Assembly (NCBI RefSeq): GCF_008274625.1
Contig: NZ_VTRU01000005.1
Location: 1 to 64,000 of the forward strand
From: Chryseobacterium panacisoli
GTDB taxonomy: Bacteria; Bacteroidota; Bacteroidia; Flavobacteriales; Weeksellaceae
Direction of reading: 5' to 3'
DNA: 64,000 bases
The notes beneath the pieces are model-generated. The model saw only the letters and a program-made list of their open reading frames with translations, ran no database searches and had not been told where the DNA came from. Numbering within the stretch: position 1 is the stretch's first letter; each line of letters starts with the position of its first letter. Shown here piece by piece: positions 29,801 to 37,320 of this stretch. Position numbers and translations under genes: made by a program.

Positions 29801-30496
29801 AAGGGTCGGAGCATTAGCCGCTGTTCCCTGCATTAGCGCAATATATGAAACTGAAGTCATATCCGCAGCAGTCCCGGTGTGAGAGACATCCGCTGTGAAA
29901 GGTTCAGTTCCTGAGGGGGGATCTACATATAGTTTAACCATATCATTGGCTGCTCCTGCAATCTGTTCGTACTTCAGAACCACCCTGATGTTACTATTGA
30001 AGGATCTTATGGCTGATTCATAAACAACAGTTCCTGGGGATCTCATCACTCCAAAACTGAACCCTGTACCATTTGCCCGGATATATAACCGGGCAATATC
30101 ATTCAGGGAGATCACGTAATCTCCCGCAGCCTGTGCAGCAGATACATTCACCACAGCACTGGCATATACCGCCGGTGTTGTTGCATTGAGGGCTGTTGAT
30201 GTAAAGCTATGGTATACATCCTGTCCGCTGCTTGCCAAAAATACTTTATTCCCAAAACCATTGGCAATAGTACCTGTCTTCGAAAGGTTTCCATTAGACA
30301 CAGCTATGGCAGGGGCTCCTGCTGCAAGCTGTAACCAATTGGCATTCGTAAGCAATGTACCGGAAGCATAATTGAAACTCTCTGTCAGCAGATTCTGAGA
30401 CTTTACAGCAGTCAAACTACTGAAAGCCATCAAAATAATCCATGCCGACCGAAAAGTATATTTTCGGACATCATAATAGGTTGATTTTAATTTCAT
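23876..30496 (-). CDS. giant surface protein with eight GEVED-domain repeats
   Basis: 2206 residues. A long signal peptide (1-34, ending AVKSQ) is followed by a LamG-like N-terminal domain (about 35-245). From about 250 to 1825 there are eight repeats of roughly 200 residues. Each opens with D(Y/F)GD(V/A), has an acidic Ca-binding-like DNNGTNGDGADEDG, an EF-hand-like WIDFNNNGRFEASE, a 'vyMRLRlS' strand, VDERSIG.G, and closes with GE(V/I)EDY. After them come a Cys-containing domain, an Ig-like/PKD-type domain (about 1985-2080) and a C-terminal 'MMVYDTTNKCLKVY' segment. The Asp/Asn-rich loops imply calcium-dependent stiffness. I see no type IX secretion sorting domain. Likely adhesin or surface-layer role; first gene of a three-gene operon. 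Confidence 0.8.
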   Translation of the reverse strand: MKLKSTYYDVRKYTFRSAWIILMAFSSLTAVKSQNLLTESFNYASGTLLTNANWLQLAAGAPAIAVSNGNLSKTGTIANGFGNKVFLASSGQDVYHSFTSTALNATTPAVYASAVVNVSAAQAAGDYVISLNDIARLYIRANGTGFSFGVMRSPGTVVYESAIRSFNSNIRVVLKYEQIAGAANDMVKLYVDPPSGTEPFTADVSHTGTAADMTSVSYIALMQGTAANAPTLEVDGITVGTIWASVTSAIYDYGDVPSSYDFTKDGVYAPAAHSLGPNFSLGSMFPDSELAPNSVSSGADNNGANGDGADEDAINIASNQIRKGISYTLNVPVNNPSGTKYVYGWIDFNNNGRFEAGEFATVAFSTTGSSTQVLTWLPAQTSTIAAGTTKLYMRLRISDRILQDFTTAASGGAVIDERSIGNGAVSTGNAADNGIVAGGEVEDYQIEVTNAFDYGDVPAAFENDKDGNPLPALHAPLSGFTMGTLLDTEISPNSVAAGADNNGTNGDGADEDGITSLTSVSRNVAYSITVPVNVPGTLTGTKYVYGWLDINADGRFQIGEFTTATIAVTGATNATLTWTAAQTALIPAGTSKVYARLRLSNLSLLDFNSGSNSAVIDERSIGNGATASNNAANALITAFGEVEDYQLPVDLYDFGDVPASYEINNAGVSNPARQIATPQYKIGSVIDSEDAVQSVTVGNDNNGTNGDGIDEDGFSGTLPIITKAAPFSFSVPVTVQTASSVIAWIDFNNNGKFEASEASYTLATGSVTGYQSAAVGNSVKTFWFRGTQTNTIPDGINNLYIRIRLTQTAGTDNTVTTAVDERSISDGANTGIYTIPVNGEVEDYRFMVTRNLDFGDAPESYEMDKDGLGNPANFKPARNSATDALFLGMSYTLEPGPSSVASGTDNNNPNGDGASDDGLSLDQLRIRTNATNTYTVGVNNTTGAAATLYAWIDFNNNGRFEASEFATAPVANNAVSANVSFTAAQVNTIAASTGKVYMRLRLVQPNAELTIADLTTGTNVMVVDERAIADGLSTGLYTSASLGEIEDYQLIITKDYGDVPGSYENGIPASHTNSIIPELIIGTTVDYELINNAVASGDDNNGTNGDGADEDGVMTPQTITSGAPFTLTVPVNTTVTGTKNLYAWIDFNGDGVFNGNEASVVSASVTAGTTSNFTLTWNSTNASPSVISAGKTYVRLRLSGTALTNSNSANVVLIDTRSFGQGVDEGEIEDYQFQVSNLYDYGDVPANLYEYTKDAVPVYQPARQASSSTLRLGSTVDIESAPNAVAANADNNGTNGDGTDEDGITSVMPVYKGINYYSKVSVLNNTGVAKTLYGWIDINNNGRFEASELASVSVPTSASQQTATLLWTGTSTNTIPTGTTKVYMRLRVSENLSMSDFVTGVPGALVDERSIGDGLNTGLYNIAYGGEVEDYLLPVITDLDYGDAAHASYETSRTNMVAPARQASSQGLYLGNNLADYEVVKQIQTGNALGDDTDGEDDEDGTVPGPVVSGGGYSLNVTATNSTSAAKTLYGWIDFNNNGSFEASEATMASVPAGVSQGNIVLNWATTATSIVGNPSQLYMRLRISEGVLTDFITGAPGLVVDERALADGLSTGEYAASPVIYNGEIEDYTIPVATDLDYGDVPVSYEKPGAVLIPARQISSAALQIGTTPDIEPSAQSVVADTDNNATNGDGLDEDGVNPSANEVIRGTAFSLPVKVTNVIGLAKVLYGWIDINNNGVFESKEATSVSVPNNTVNGTVALTWTAANTADIVTSNVYLRLRLSDGTLTDNTVTALYDERAVGDGQTTGAYAANAYRGEIEDYRLHVTSPIACSGTANIPANGTITVNGIQVTSSSSGNVTYYTPAYGSCSGDTISPGSLWVGNNSQTTATPASAWSVTFTFDKPVNDLVILLSGSGNTYNEDFIFNSNGGAVSLFSNNSCYSTINGNKIISGQGSPAGTGGGGVFKISAPNAFTTLTINGGGGANGTLIAMCSASITPQPPVIKQLTPDDQTVCTNTTPAAIAVSATGTGTLNYQWYSNTTNTNTGGTIIAGATSASYTPPASSVPVTNYYYVVITDDNGSTTSPSVDVIINDCTGVPCYKPGATTGGATLISKVGITSLDRSMAQADNWPAIRSGAWLVLEAKTKGFVPNRLAFDASDNPVGIPAANFVEGMMVYDTTNKCLKVYTSTDGGTTFSWQCMNTQTCPD

Positions 30497-31546
30497 AGAA
30501 AATAAATATTAAATAATTTTTTAGTCTGAATTTCAAACAAAGACAACCAAGAAACAACTCACTAATAATGAATGTTTTACAAGTTGAAATTTAATTCCGT
30601 TATTTTGAAGTTTAGACCTGCGTTTTTCAATCATGAGATAACCCAATCAGAAAATGTCTATATATTGATTAATAGACTTCCGTCGTTGAGATATGTGTTT
30701 TTCAGGCACTTATTCTTTGTAGACCTGTAGTTGATTTTAGGGACTTTGTGTATGAATGATACCTGTCCGGATGTTGTCGAGAAATTATAGTAGGTAAGTT
30801 TTCATCTTTCTGTGTTTTGTATTTTTTAATATGCCTAAAAATTTCTGAAAGGTTTCTTAGAATTCTCAGTAGCGTGATAGGCGAAAACTATGATTATATC
30901 AACATATCCAAAATTACATTGAATTCTACAGGAATAATCAGAGGTATTCGAAACAATAATTTTCGGCAAAGGTACATTGAACCCTATCAAAAACATAAAT
31001 ATATACTGAATGATTTCGGAAATAACAAAATAGTAATTTCACCTCAACACACTGATTATGTCACAAATACAATACAAATTCCTTTTGCTTCTTTTACATC
31101 AATCAGCTTTTATATAATTACTTTTTCAACCCTTGATTGTAATAAAAAATAACATAGTAAAATTAATTTACAAATGAAATTAATAACTATATAAAACAGA
31201 TTTATTTAATGATCAGATTTCAGAAAAAGGAAAAAATACTGAAAGCCCATTAAAATATCAATCAACATTTTCCAGATTCTACCCTATTTCCTTTTTCAAT
31301 CTTATATTATTTGGGTTTTCTTGTGTTAAAATGGCATCATAAAAAGTATTAAATGGATTAATACAATTTAAGATATTCCGAATTTCTTACTCTATTTAAT
31401 GATTTTTTCTATTTAAAATTTCCTCATCAATATTGACATTTCAAGAAATATTAATATTAATATTCAATTTTTTATGAAATAAAATGCAATTATAACACAA
31501 TACGATTGTATATTAGTATGAAGACAAAACCAATAATCATCACAAT
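30497..31546. other. long intergenic region between the giant surface protein and the terpene synthase array
   Basis: About 1 kb, divergent promoters expected at both ends. A 111-codon plus-strand frame (30817-31152) has no recognisable motif, poor composition and no partner; I do not call it. AATTATAACACAATAC at 31488-31503, 43 bases before the first terpene synthase, recurs exactly at 43686-43701 before the quinolone-like cluster. Confidence 0.4.
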
Positions 31547-32563
31547 ATGAATACTGAAAATTTTAGCACCCTTGAACTGCTTCGAAAACAGTTCAGGTAT
31601 CCGTTCCCCACCTTAAAAAACCCCAATGCCGAGCAATTACAACAACTCACTGAAAATCAGTGGATCGATGGAGAATATCTCTGGCTGTATGAACAAAACC
31701 CCGATCTTCGAAAAAAGTACAAAAAAACCAAAACGGCGCATATTGCGGCGCAATGGTTTCCAACAGCATCACCTGAACGGTTCAAGCCCATCTGCAGACT
31801 GATGTTGTGGACCTTGTACAATGATGATCTGTATGAAGAAAGTGAACCTGAAGATATAGGATATGTACACGCCCAATCTATTGCCATACTAAAGGGCGAG
31901 ATCAATGCTGAGGACTCAGGAATACCTTTAGGCCCTATGTTGGCTTCATTAAGAGCTGAACTGTTGGAGTTTATTCCGCAGGAATCAGTGGCCCGCTTCA
32001 CCCAAATGATCAGCAGGTATTTTACAGGATTAGAAACCGAATTAAGATACAAGAAAAATAAAGCTTATCCCAGTGTGAGCGAATGCATTGCTTTACGTGA
32101 AAATTCTATTTGTTTGTATCCTTTTCTACAGCTTACAGAATTAGAAACAGGAATTGTACTTCCACAAGAGATCCACGAGCATCCCGTGATCATTCGTTTA
32201 CAAACACTGGCATGCCACCTAGTTACTTTTTTCAATGAAGTACAATCTGTATTGAAAGATGAAGCAACCGACAGTATCTATTACAATATTGTAAAGGTGA
32301 TTCAGCATGAACGCCAGATGTCCCTAAAGGAGGCCTGTCTTGAGGATTTGCGTCTTCACAACGAAGACCTGAAAGAATTTGTAGAATTACAAACCTCTCT
32401 CCCTGATTTTGGAATATGGCAGGATGCAGTGGTCAACTGGGTTCATTATATGAGCATGGTACTTAGTGGATGGAAAAATGTATCTACAAAGCTGGACCGC
32501 TACAATGCCATGGAATTTCCAGAAGCAAGCGAGCTAAAGGAAAAGTTGAACCAAGTTCGATAA
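31547..32563 (+). CDS. class I terpene synthase 1
   Basis: 338 residues, the usual size of bacterial sesquiterpene-type cyclases. The aspartate-rich metal motif is NDDLYE (in LWTLYNDDLYEES). The second metal site is the NSE/DTE-type NEVQSVLKD, with Asp in the final position where Glu is usual. The pyrophosphate-sensing Arg is in LRENSICLYPF and the C-terminal RY pair is in KLDRYNAME. It converts a prenyl diphosphate (farnesyl or geranyl) to a cyclic terpene in the cytoplasm; the product cannot be predicted. It is first of a tandem array; a decayed copy of its C-terminus lies at 35902-36096. Confidence 0.85.
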   Translation: MNTENFSTLELLRKQFRYPFPTLKNPNAEQLQQLTENQWIDGEYLWLYEQNPDLRKKYKKTKTAHIAAQWFPTASPERFKPICRLMLWTLYNDDLYEESEPEDIGYVHAQSIAILKGEINAEDSGIPLGPMLASLRAELLEFIPQESVARFTQMISRYFTGLETELRYKKNKAYPSVSECIALRENSICLYPFLQLTELETGIVLPQEIHEHPVIIRLQTLACHLVTFFNEVQSVLKDEATDSIYYNIVKVIQHERQMSLKEACLEDLRLHNEDLKEFVELQTSLPDFGIWQDAVVNWVHYMSMVLSGWKNVSTKLDRYNAMEFPEASELKEKLNQVR

Positions 32564-32604
32564 GACTTTAAGCAAAAATATTTTTTAATCTAAAATACAC
32601 AATA

Positions 32605-33585
32605 ATGAAACAATTGGACATCCCAGTTTTACAATATTCCTGGGCTTATAAAGTTGCACCTTTTGCAGAATCATTCTATGAAGAACAGAATGACTGGATT
32701 GATAGAGACTACCAATTCATGCCTGAAGCAACGAGAATTAAATACAAAAGAAATAATCTGATACAAGCAGCCTCATATATGTTTCCTGCCACCAAAACAA
32801 TGGAACAGATGAGACCCATTGCAAGATTTATGGTTTGGCTAACACTGTATGAGGATTATTATGAGCTTTGTCCTGTAAAAGAGTTAGCTTCCGTCAGAGA
32901 TGACATTATGAATGTAATGCTGGGCGATAATCCCAGACCAGGTGACATCGGGCTACTGAGACAGGTTGCATTAAGCAGGGATGAGTTCCGTCCTTACGTT
33001 AATGATAATTGGTTTCAACGTTGGGCAGAGTCTTTCCATGACTACACCACTTACGGAATTATGGAGGAAACCCCCTACAAATTAAAACAGGAATTTCCAA
33101 CATTAAGCCACCTACTCCTCATGCGAGAGTATTCAATCTCTATGTATCCTTATGCTGACCCGGTTGAACCATCTATGGGCTTTATTGCACCTGATTCTGT
33201 TTCAAAACACCCTGTTATTAAACGACTGAAGACACTGATGTCCCGTATTATGGTCATCCAGAATAGCTTTGCGTCCATAGAAAAGAAATTGATAATAAGC
33301 CCGGATGTGCTCAATATTATATTTGTGATGAAACATCAATACAAAATTTCATTGGAAGAAGCCTGTATGGAAGCGATGCAGATGCATAATAACTATGTAA
33401 GGGAATTTGTGGAATTAAAGGTTAATCTCCCTGAATTTGGTCCTCTTCAAAAGGATGTAGAAAACTTTGTACATCATATGACGTTGATGCTTTCAGGATT
33501 GGGTGCTTGGTATCATTTGGGAAAATCACCCTGCTACGAAGTCCCTGGAGAATATCCTAGACCGGAATATGCTCAACAGGGATAA
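32605..33585 (+). CDS. terpene synthase-family protein 2, divergent active site
   Basis: 326 residues and clearly of the same fold, with LPEFGPLQKDVENFVHHM near the end. Key motifs differ from its neighbours. The first motif is TLYEDYYE (E-D instead of D-D). The NSE triad reads NSFASIEKK, with Lys where the metal-binding Glu is expected. The C-terminal RY pair is CY (SPCYEV). The sensing Arg is kept (LMREYSISMYPY). It may bind metal poorly, have a different activity or act as a partner of another synthase. It lies 41 bases after synthase 1 and is intact, which argues against simple decay. Confidence 0.75.
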   Translation: MKQLDIPVLQYSWAYKVAPFAESFYEEQNDWIDRDYQFMPEATRIKYKRNNLIQAASYMFPATKTMEQMRPIARFMVWLTLYEDYYELCPVKELASVRDDIMNVMLGDNPRPGDIGLLRQVALSRDEFRPYVNDNWFQRWAESFHDYTTYGIMEETPYKLKQEFPTLSHLLLMREYSISMYPYADPVEPSMGFIAPDSVSKHPVIKRLKTLMSRIMVIQNSFASIEKKLIISPDVLNIIFVMKHQYKISLEEACMEAMQMHNNYVREFVELKVNLPEFGPLQKDVENFVHHMTLMLSGLGAWYHLGKSPCYEVPGEYPRPEYAQQG

Positions 33586-33730
33586 TTTCAGAAAAATAAG
33601 TCTATAATAATGAAATACTATACCACTGCTGAGTTGAAGGAAAACCGAGAAAAATATATCATAACCTCAGTAATATGATCCGTAATTAATCAAACAATAA
33701 GTCTAAAATTAAAGCCCGAAAAACTTGATT

Positions 33731-34753
33731 ATGAAAAACATCATTCACATCCCAAAGCCTGCTTATCCCTGGCCTACAGTATACAGCCCGATTAGTGAAA
33801 CTTTTTATAAAGAAGAAAGCACTTGGTATGACACTGATTATGGTTTCATGAGCCCGGAATCTATAAAAAGGTACAAAAAACAAAGACTTGTTCAGGTGGG
33901 AGCTTTTATGTCCCCCACCACTTCAGACCGGGATATTTTCCGTCCCATTGGCAGATTTGCTGTCTATGTAACTACCTTCGATGATTATGTTGAACTTATG
34001 CCGCTGGAAGAGTTAAAAGTTTTCAGAGACCGGATTTTTGAAGTAATGACCAGGGAAGATCCCCACCCTGAAGAAAGAGGGATACTCCGCCAGATGGCAG
34101 CAGCAAGAAAGGAATTTATGGACAACGGAATGCCACAGTTCTGGATCGACCGGATTGCCACCAATTTTCATCGTTTCATTACGTATGGTATCATGGAAGA
34201 AACTCCTTTTAAATTCAACAAAACCTATCCATCACTTGCCCGCTATCTGATGATCCGTGCCTATTCTATAGGTATGGTAACCTATTGAGACCTGATAGAG
34301 CCGGCTACCGGCTTTGCACTTCCTGTTGACATCTATAATCATCCGGTTATTCAGCGTCTGGTAATACTTCTTGCCACTATTATTGCCATTCAGAATGATT
34401 ACGCGTCGATAAGAAAGGAAATGACTATAGAATCGGAAAGATTCAATATCATGTTTATCTTACAGAATGAACAGAACATATCATTCGAAGAAGCTTGTAT
34501 TGAAGGATTGAGAATACATGATGAATTTGTAAAAGAAATGGAATCCTTATCTATATGCCTACCTGATTTCAGCCCTTATCAGAAAGAAGTGGAAAATTAT
34601 GTCTATCACATGAAACTGATGGTAACTGGTTGCAATGCCTGGTATTATGAAGGAGGGACGCAAAGGTACTTCCCGGATGGCTTTGCAGTAACCCCGGACG
34701 GGCAAGCCCCAATACCTTTGGATTTTGAGGTAAAACATATCTCCCGGGAATAG
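33731..34753 (+). pseudogene. class I terpene synthase 3, interrupted by one in-frame TGA
   Basis: A single frame of 341 codons from ATG 33731 to 34753 contains one stop, TGA at 34286-34288. Neighbours have Gly (PYGDLIDP) at that place, so a GGA to TGA change is enough. On both sides the protein is intact: first metal motif FDDYVE, second motif NDYASIRKE, and RY in GGTQRYFPD. All active-site motifs are canonical. It is either a very recent pseudogene, a sequencing error, or a stop that is read through. A reinitiated C-terminal piece could start at 34421. The 81-base spacer after it recurs before synthase 6. Confidence 0.8.
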
Positions 34754-34834
34754 AAATGCTATAAGTCTTAGAACAAATAATTAAAACACACCATAATACT
34801 ATAATTAAGTTTTTAATAATGTAAAATAATAGAT
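34698..34834 (+). repeat. duplicated segment, copy 1 (end of synthase 3 plus spacer)
   Basis: From ACGGGCAAG to the start of synthase 4. It aligns nearly throughout with 37171-37320, including TACCTTTGGATTTTGAG and the TTTTTAATAAT before the start codons. Confidence 0.75.
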
Positions 34835-35860
34835 ATGAAAGAAGAATTAATCCTTCCACAATGCCGTTATCCGTGGCCAACTATTCCCAGCCCAATTGCC
34901 AATGCTTTTGACGATGAAGAAAAAGCATGGTACGATAATGACTATACCTTTATTTCTGAAGAGGGAATAAAAAGATGTAAACCTCAGTTTCTATCCAGGG
35001 TCGCTACTTATATGAACCCAACATGCGACAGCATGGACCGCATGCGTCCCTGTGCCAGATTAATGATCTATATTACAATATTTGATGATTTTTTTGGAAT
35101 GACCCCTGCAAATGAATTGAAAATAATGGCAGACCGTGTATATGAAGTGATGATGGGTCAAGATCCACACGAAGATGAAATTGGCATTTTGCGCCAGATG
35201 GCACAAGCCAGAAAAGAATGGGAAACATTTATGCCTCGTTTTTGGATAGACCGTGTCTCCATTAACTTTTATGAATTTATCATGTATGGTATGATGGAAG
35301 AAATCCCCTTCAAACAAGCTGAAAATAGAACATATCCCTTACTTGCCCACTATCTTAGTTTCCGGAAATATTCTATAGGAATGTGGCCTTACGGAGATCT
35401 GATAGATCCTTCAGTTAATTATGCATTACCTGTCCATATTTACAATCATCCTATTATACAGCGTTGCAGAGAACTATTATCTCTGATTATTGTGATCCAG
35501 AATGACTTCGCCTCTCTTAAAAAAGAACTTGAAATAGAAAATGAATCTTTAAATATTATTTTTATTCTAAGAAATCAATATAAAATTTCTTATCAGGAAG
35601 CCTGTACAGAGGCTATGAAACTACATGACGCATATGCTCAGGAGCTGGATGATTTGCATCAATCTCTTCCAGACTTTGGCTCTTTTCAAGAAGAAGTATA
35701 TAATCATGTTTATCATATTAAATTGCAAATAAGCGGCTGCGCTGACTGGTATTATAATTCAGGTACAAGCAGATACGAGCATAAGGCATTTATTGTACCT
35801 CAGTATGGTAGAGAAGGTGATGATATTATTATTCCACACAGTATTTTTATAAAGGAATAG
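34835..35860 (+). CDS. class I terpene synthase 4
   Basis: 341 residues. First metal motif TIFDDFFGMTP (DD without the third acid in the next positions), second motif canonical NDFASLKKE, sensing Arg in FRKYSIGMWPYGDLIDP, RY in GTSRYEHKA. The N-terminus CRYPWPTIPSPIANAFDDEE is shared with synthase 6, its closest paralogue in the window. Cytosolic, Mg-dependent cyclase of a prenyl diphosphate; product unknown. It lies 81 bases after synthase 3. No P450, prenyltransferase or other terpene-tailoring gene is nearby. Confidence 0.85.
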   Translation: MKEELILPQCRYPWPTIPSPIANAFDDEEKAWYDNDYTFISEEGIKRCKPQFLSRVATYMNPTCDSMDRMRPCARLMIYITIFDDFFGMTPANELKIMADRVYEVMMGQDPHEDEIGILRQMAQARKEWETFMPRFWIDRVSINFYEFIMYGMMEEIPFKQAENRTYPLLAHYLSFRKYSIGMWPYGDLIDPSVNYALPVHIYNHPIIQRCRELLSLIIVIQNDFASLKKELEIENESLNIIFILRNQYKISYQEACTEAMKLHDAYAQELDDLHQSLPDFGSFQEEVYNHVYHIKLQISGCADWYYNSGTSRYEHKAFIVPQYGREGDDIIIPHSIFIKE

Positions 35861-35901
35861 CAAAAAAATGATTCTCTTATACAATCCGTTAAATTGATAA
35901 A

Positions 35902-36096
35902 GACCTTAAGTTTATACAATTTCAAGCCTCTCTTCCTGATTTTGGTATTTGGCAGGAAGCTGTGGTTAATTGGGTACATTATATGTATATGATACTAAGT
36001 GATTGGAAGAATATTTTTACCAAACTTGATCATTATAATACCAAGTTTCCCAACCTTTCAGAATTAAAAGAAACTTTCGGGCACAATCACCTTTGA
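35902..36096 (+). pseudogene. remnant: C-terminal 64 codons of a synthase 1-like terpene synthase
   Basis: Open frame reading DLKFIQFQASLPDFGIWQEA, then VVNWVHYM, ending in TGA at 36094. It parallels the end of synthase 1 (LQTSLPDFGIWQDAVVNWVHYM and KNVSTKLDRY) residue by residue, including the distinctive GIWQ. No start or N-terminal part precedes it. It marks one edge of a block duplication. Confidence 0.8.
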
Positions 36097-36152
36097 TAAC
36101 CAAGGAAATACGGTTATTAATAATAGAATAACTAAAAATAAAACCAATTAAA

Positions 36153-37154
36153 ATGGAATCTGAAGTTAAACATTTCGAACAACCTTACGCATTAATTTTT
36201 GAATATCCATGGCCAGATTTGGTAAATCCTCATTTTGATCAAATGAAGGAAGATCTAGAAAGCTGGTTGGATACTGACTTTACCTTTTTATCTGCGAAAA
36301 CCCGTGAAAGTTATAAACGCATGGGCCTACACGGGGCCACCGCCAGGATGCTTGCTATAGCACCAACTTATGAGCATGCAAGTGCCTGTAATCGCTTCAT
36401 GATCTGGATTACCACTTTTGATGATTATTGCGGATTATGTACTGTTGAAGAGGTAGATAATATACATAAAAGAATAATTGGTATCCTCAAAGGTAATCAG
36501 CCACTGCCTGATGCGCATCCTCATGATAAAATAATGGCACAGATCAGGGATGAATATCTTGCAGTTACCTCTCCCGAATGGCTGGAGACATTCACCTTTT
36601 TTATGGATCGTTATATAAAATACGGAATGCGTGCCGAAGCTCCTTATAAGACAACAGGAACATTTCCTCCGCGGAACTATTATATGATATTCCGGGAATA
36701 TAGCATTGCCATGTATGCCTATGAACCCTGGGCTGAACTTGGGCTTGGATTTGTTTTGCCTAAAGAGATTTCTGCTCATCCTGTAATCCAGCGAATTCAG
36801 GCATTAACGAGTAGAATAATGAGCTGGCAAAATGATGTGTATTCATTGAAAAAAGAAATTGCCAGAAAAGGAGAGGTGATTAATTTGGTACTTATTATAC
36901 AGCATGAAGAAAATATCTCATTGGAGGAGGCGACACAAAAAGTAGTATCCATTCATAATGAAGATGTAGCTGAATTTGTTGCTCTGCATGAAAACCTGCC
37001 AGATTTTGGTGATTGGAACGACCGGGTATATCAATATGTACTTTATCAGGGAATGATGATTCAAGGATTGAATACATGGTACATAAAGGATACTTTGCGT
37101 TATCATTCCAGTGATCAATATGCTGAAAAGGAATATACTCGGCTGAACAAATAG
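36153..37154 (+). CDS. class I terpene synthase 5
   Basis: 333 residues. First metal motif TTFDDYCGLC, second motif canonical NDVYSLKKE, sensing Arg in FREYSIAMYAYEPW, RY in DTLRYHSSD. It is the most distinct of the functional members (AYEPWAELGLGFVLP in place of PYGDL.DP). Expected to cyclise a prenyl diphosphate; product unknown. It is flanked by two remnants, a synthase 1-like tail upstream and a synthase 3-like tail downstream. Confidence 0.85.
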   Translation: MESEVKHFEQPYALIFEYPWPDLVNPHFDQMKEDLESWLDTDFTFLSAKTRESYKRMGLHGATARMLAIAPTYEHASACNRFMIWITTFDDYCGLCTVEEVDNIHKRIIGILKGNQPLPDAHPHDKIMAQIRDEYLAVTSPEWLETFTFFMDRYIKYGMRAEAPYKTTGTFPPRNYYMIFREYSIAMYAYEPWAELGLGFVLPKEISAHPVIQRIQALTSRIMSWQNDVYSLKKEIARKGEVINLVLIIQHEENISLEEATQKVVSIHNEDVAEFVALHENLPDFGDWNDRVYQYVLYQGMMIQGLNTWYIKDTLRYHSSDQYAEKEYTRLNK

Positions 37155-37170
37155 TCTTAAGGAAGTACTA

Positions 37171-37320
37171 ACGGGCAAGACACACTACCTTTGGATTTTG
37201 AGATAAAATTGAGATAAAACATATTTCCAAGGAGTAGAAATGCCATAAAATTTCTTGGAACAAATTATTAAAACATGCGATCTACTATAATTTAATTTTT
37301 AATAATATAATACGATAACC
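37171..37320 (+). repeat. duplicated segment, copy 2 (tail remnant of a synthase 3-like gene plus spacer)
   Basis: Homologous to 34698-34834, with an extra short duplication (GATAAAATTGA near 37202-37212). The coding tail of the synthase 3-like gene is frameshifted and has no body. It shows that synthases 3 and 4 were copied as a unit, after which the synthase 3 copy was lost. Confidence 0.75.

Noticed and set aside
30817..31152. 111-codon plus-strand frame before the terpene array
   Set aside because: No motif, unlikely composition, starts within the leader region of the array and has no partner; chance ORF in AT-rich DNA is simpler.
34421..34753. Separate 110-residue terpene synthase C-terminal gene
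   Set aside because: It is in the same frame as the upstream 187-codon ORF with a single TGA between; treated as one interrupted gene.
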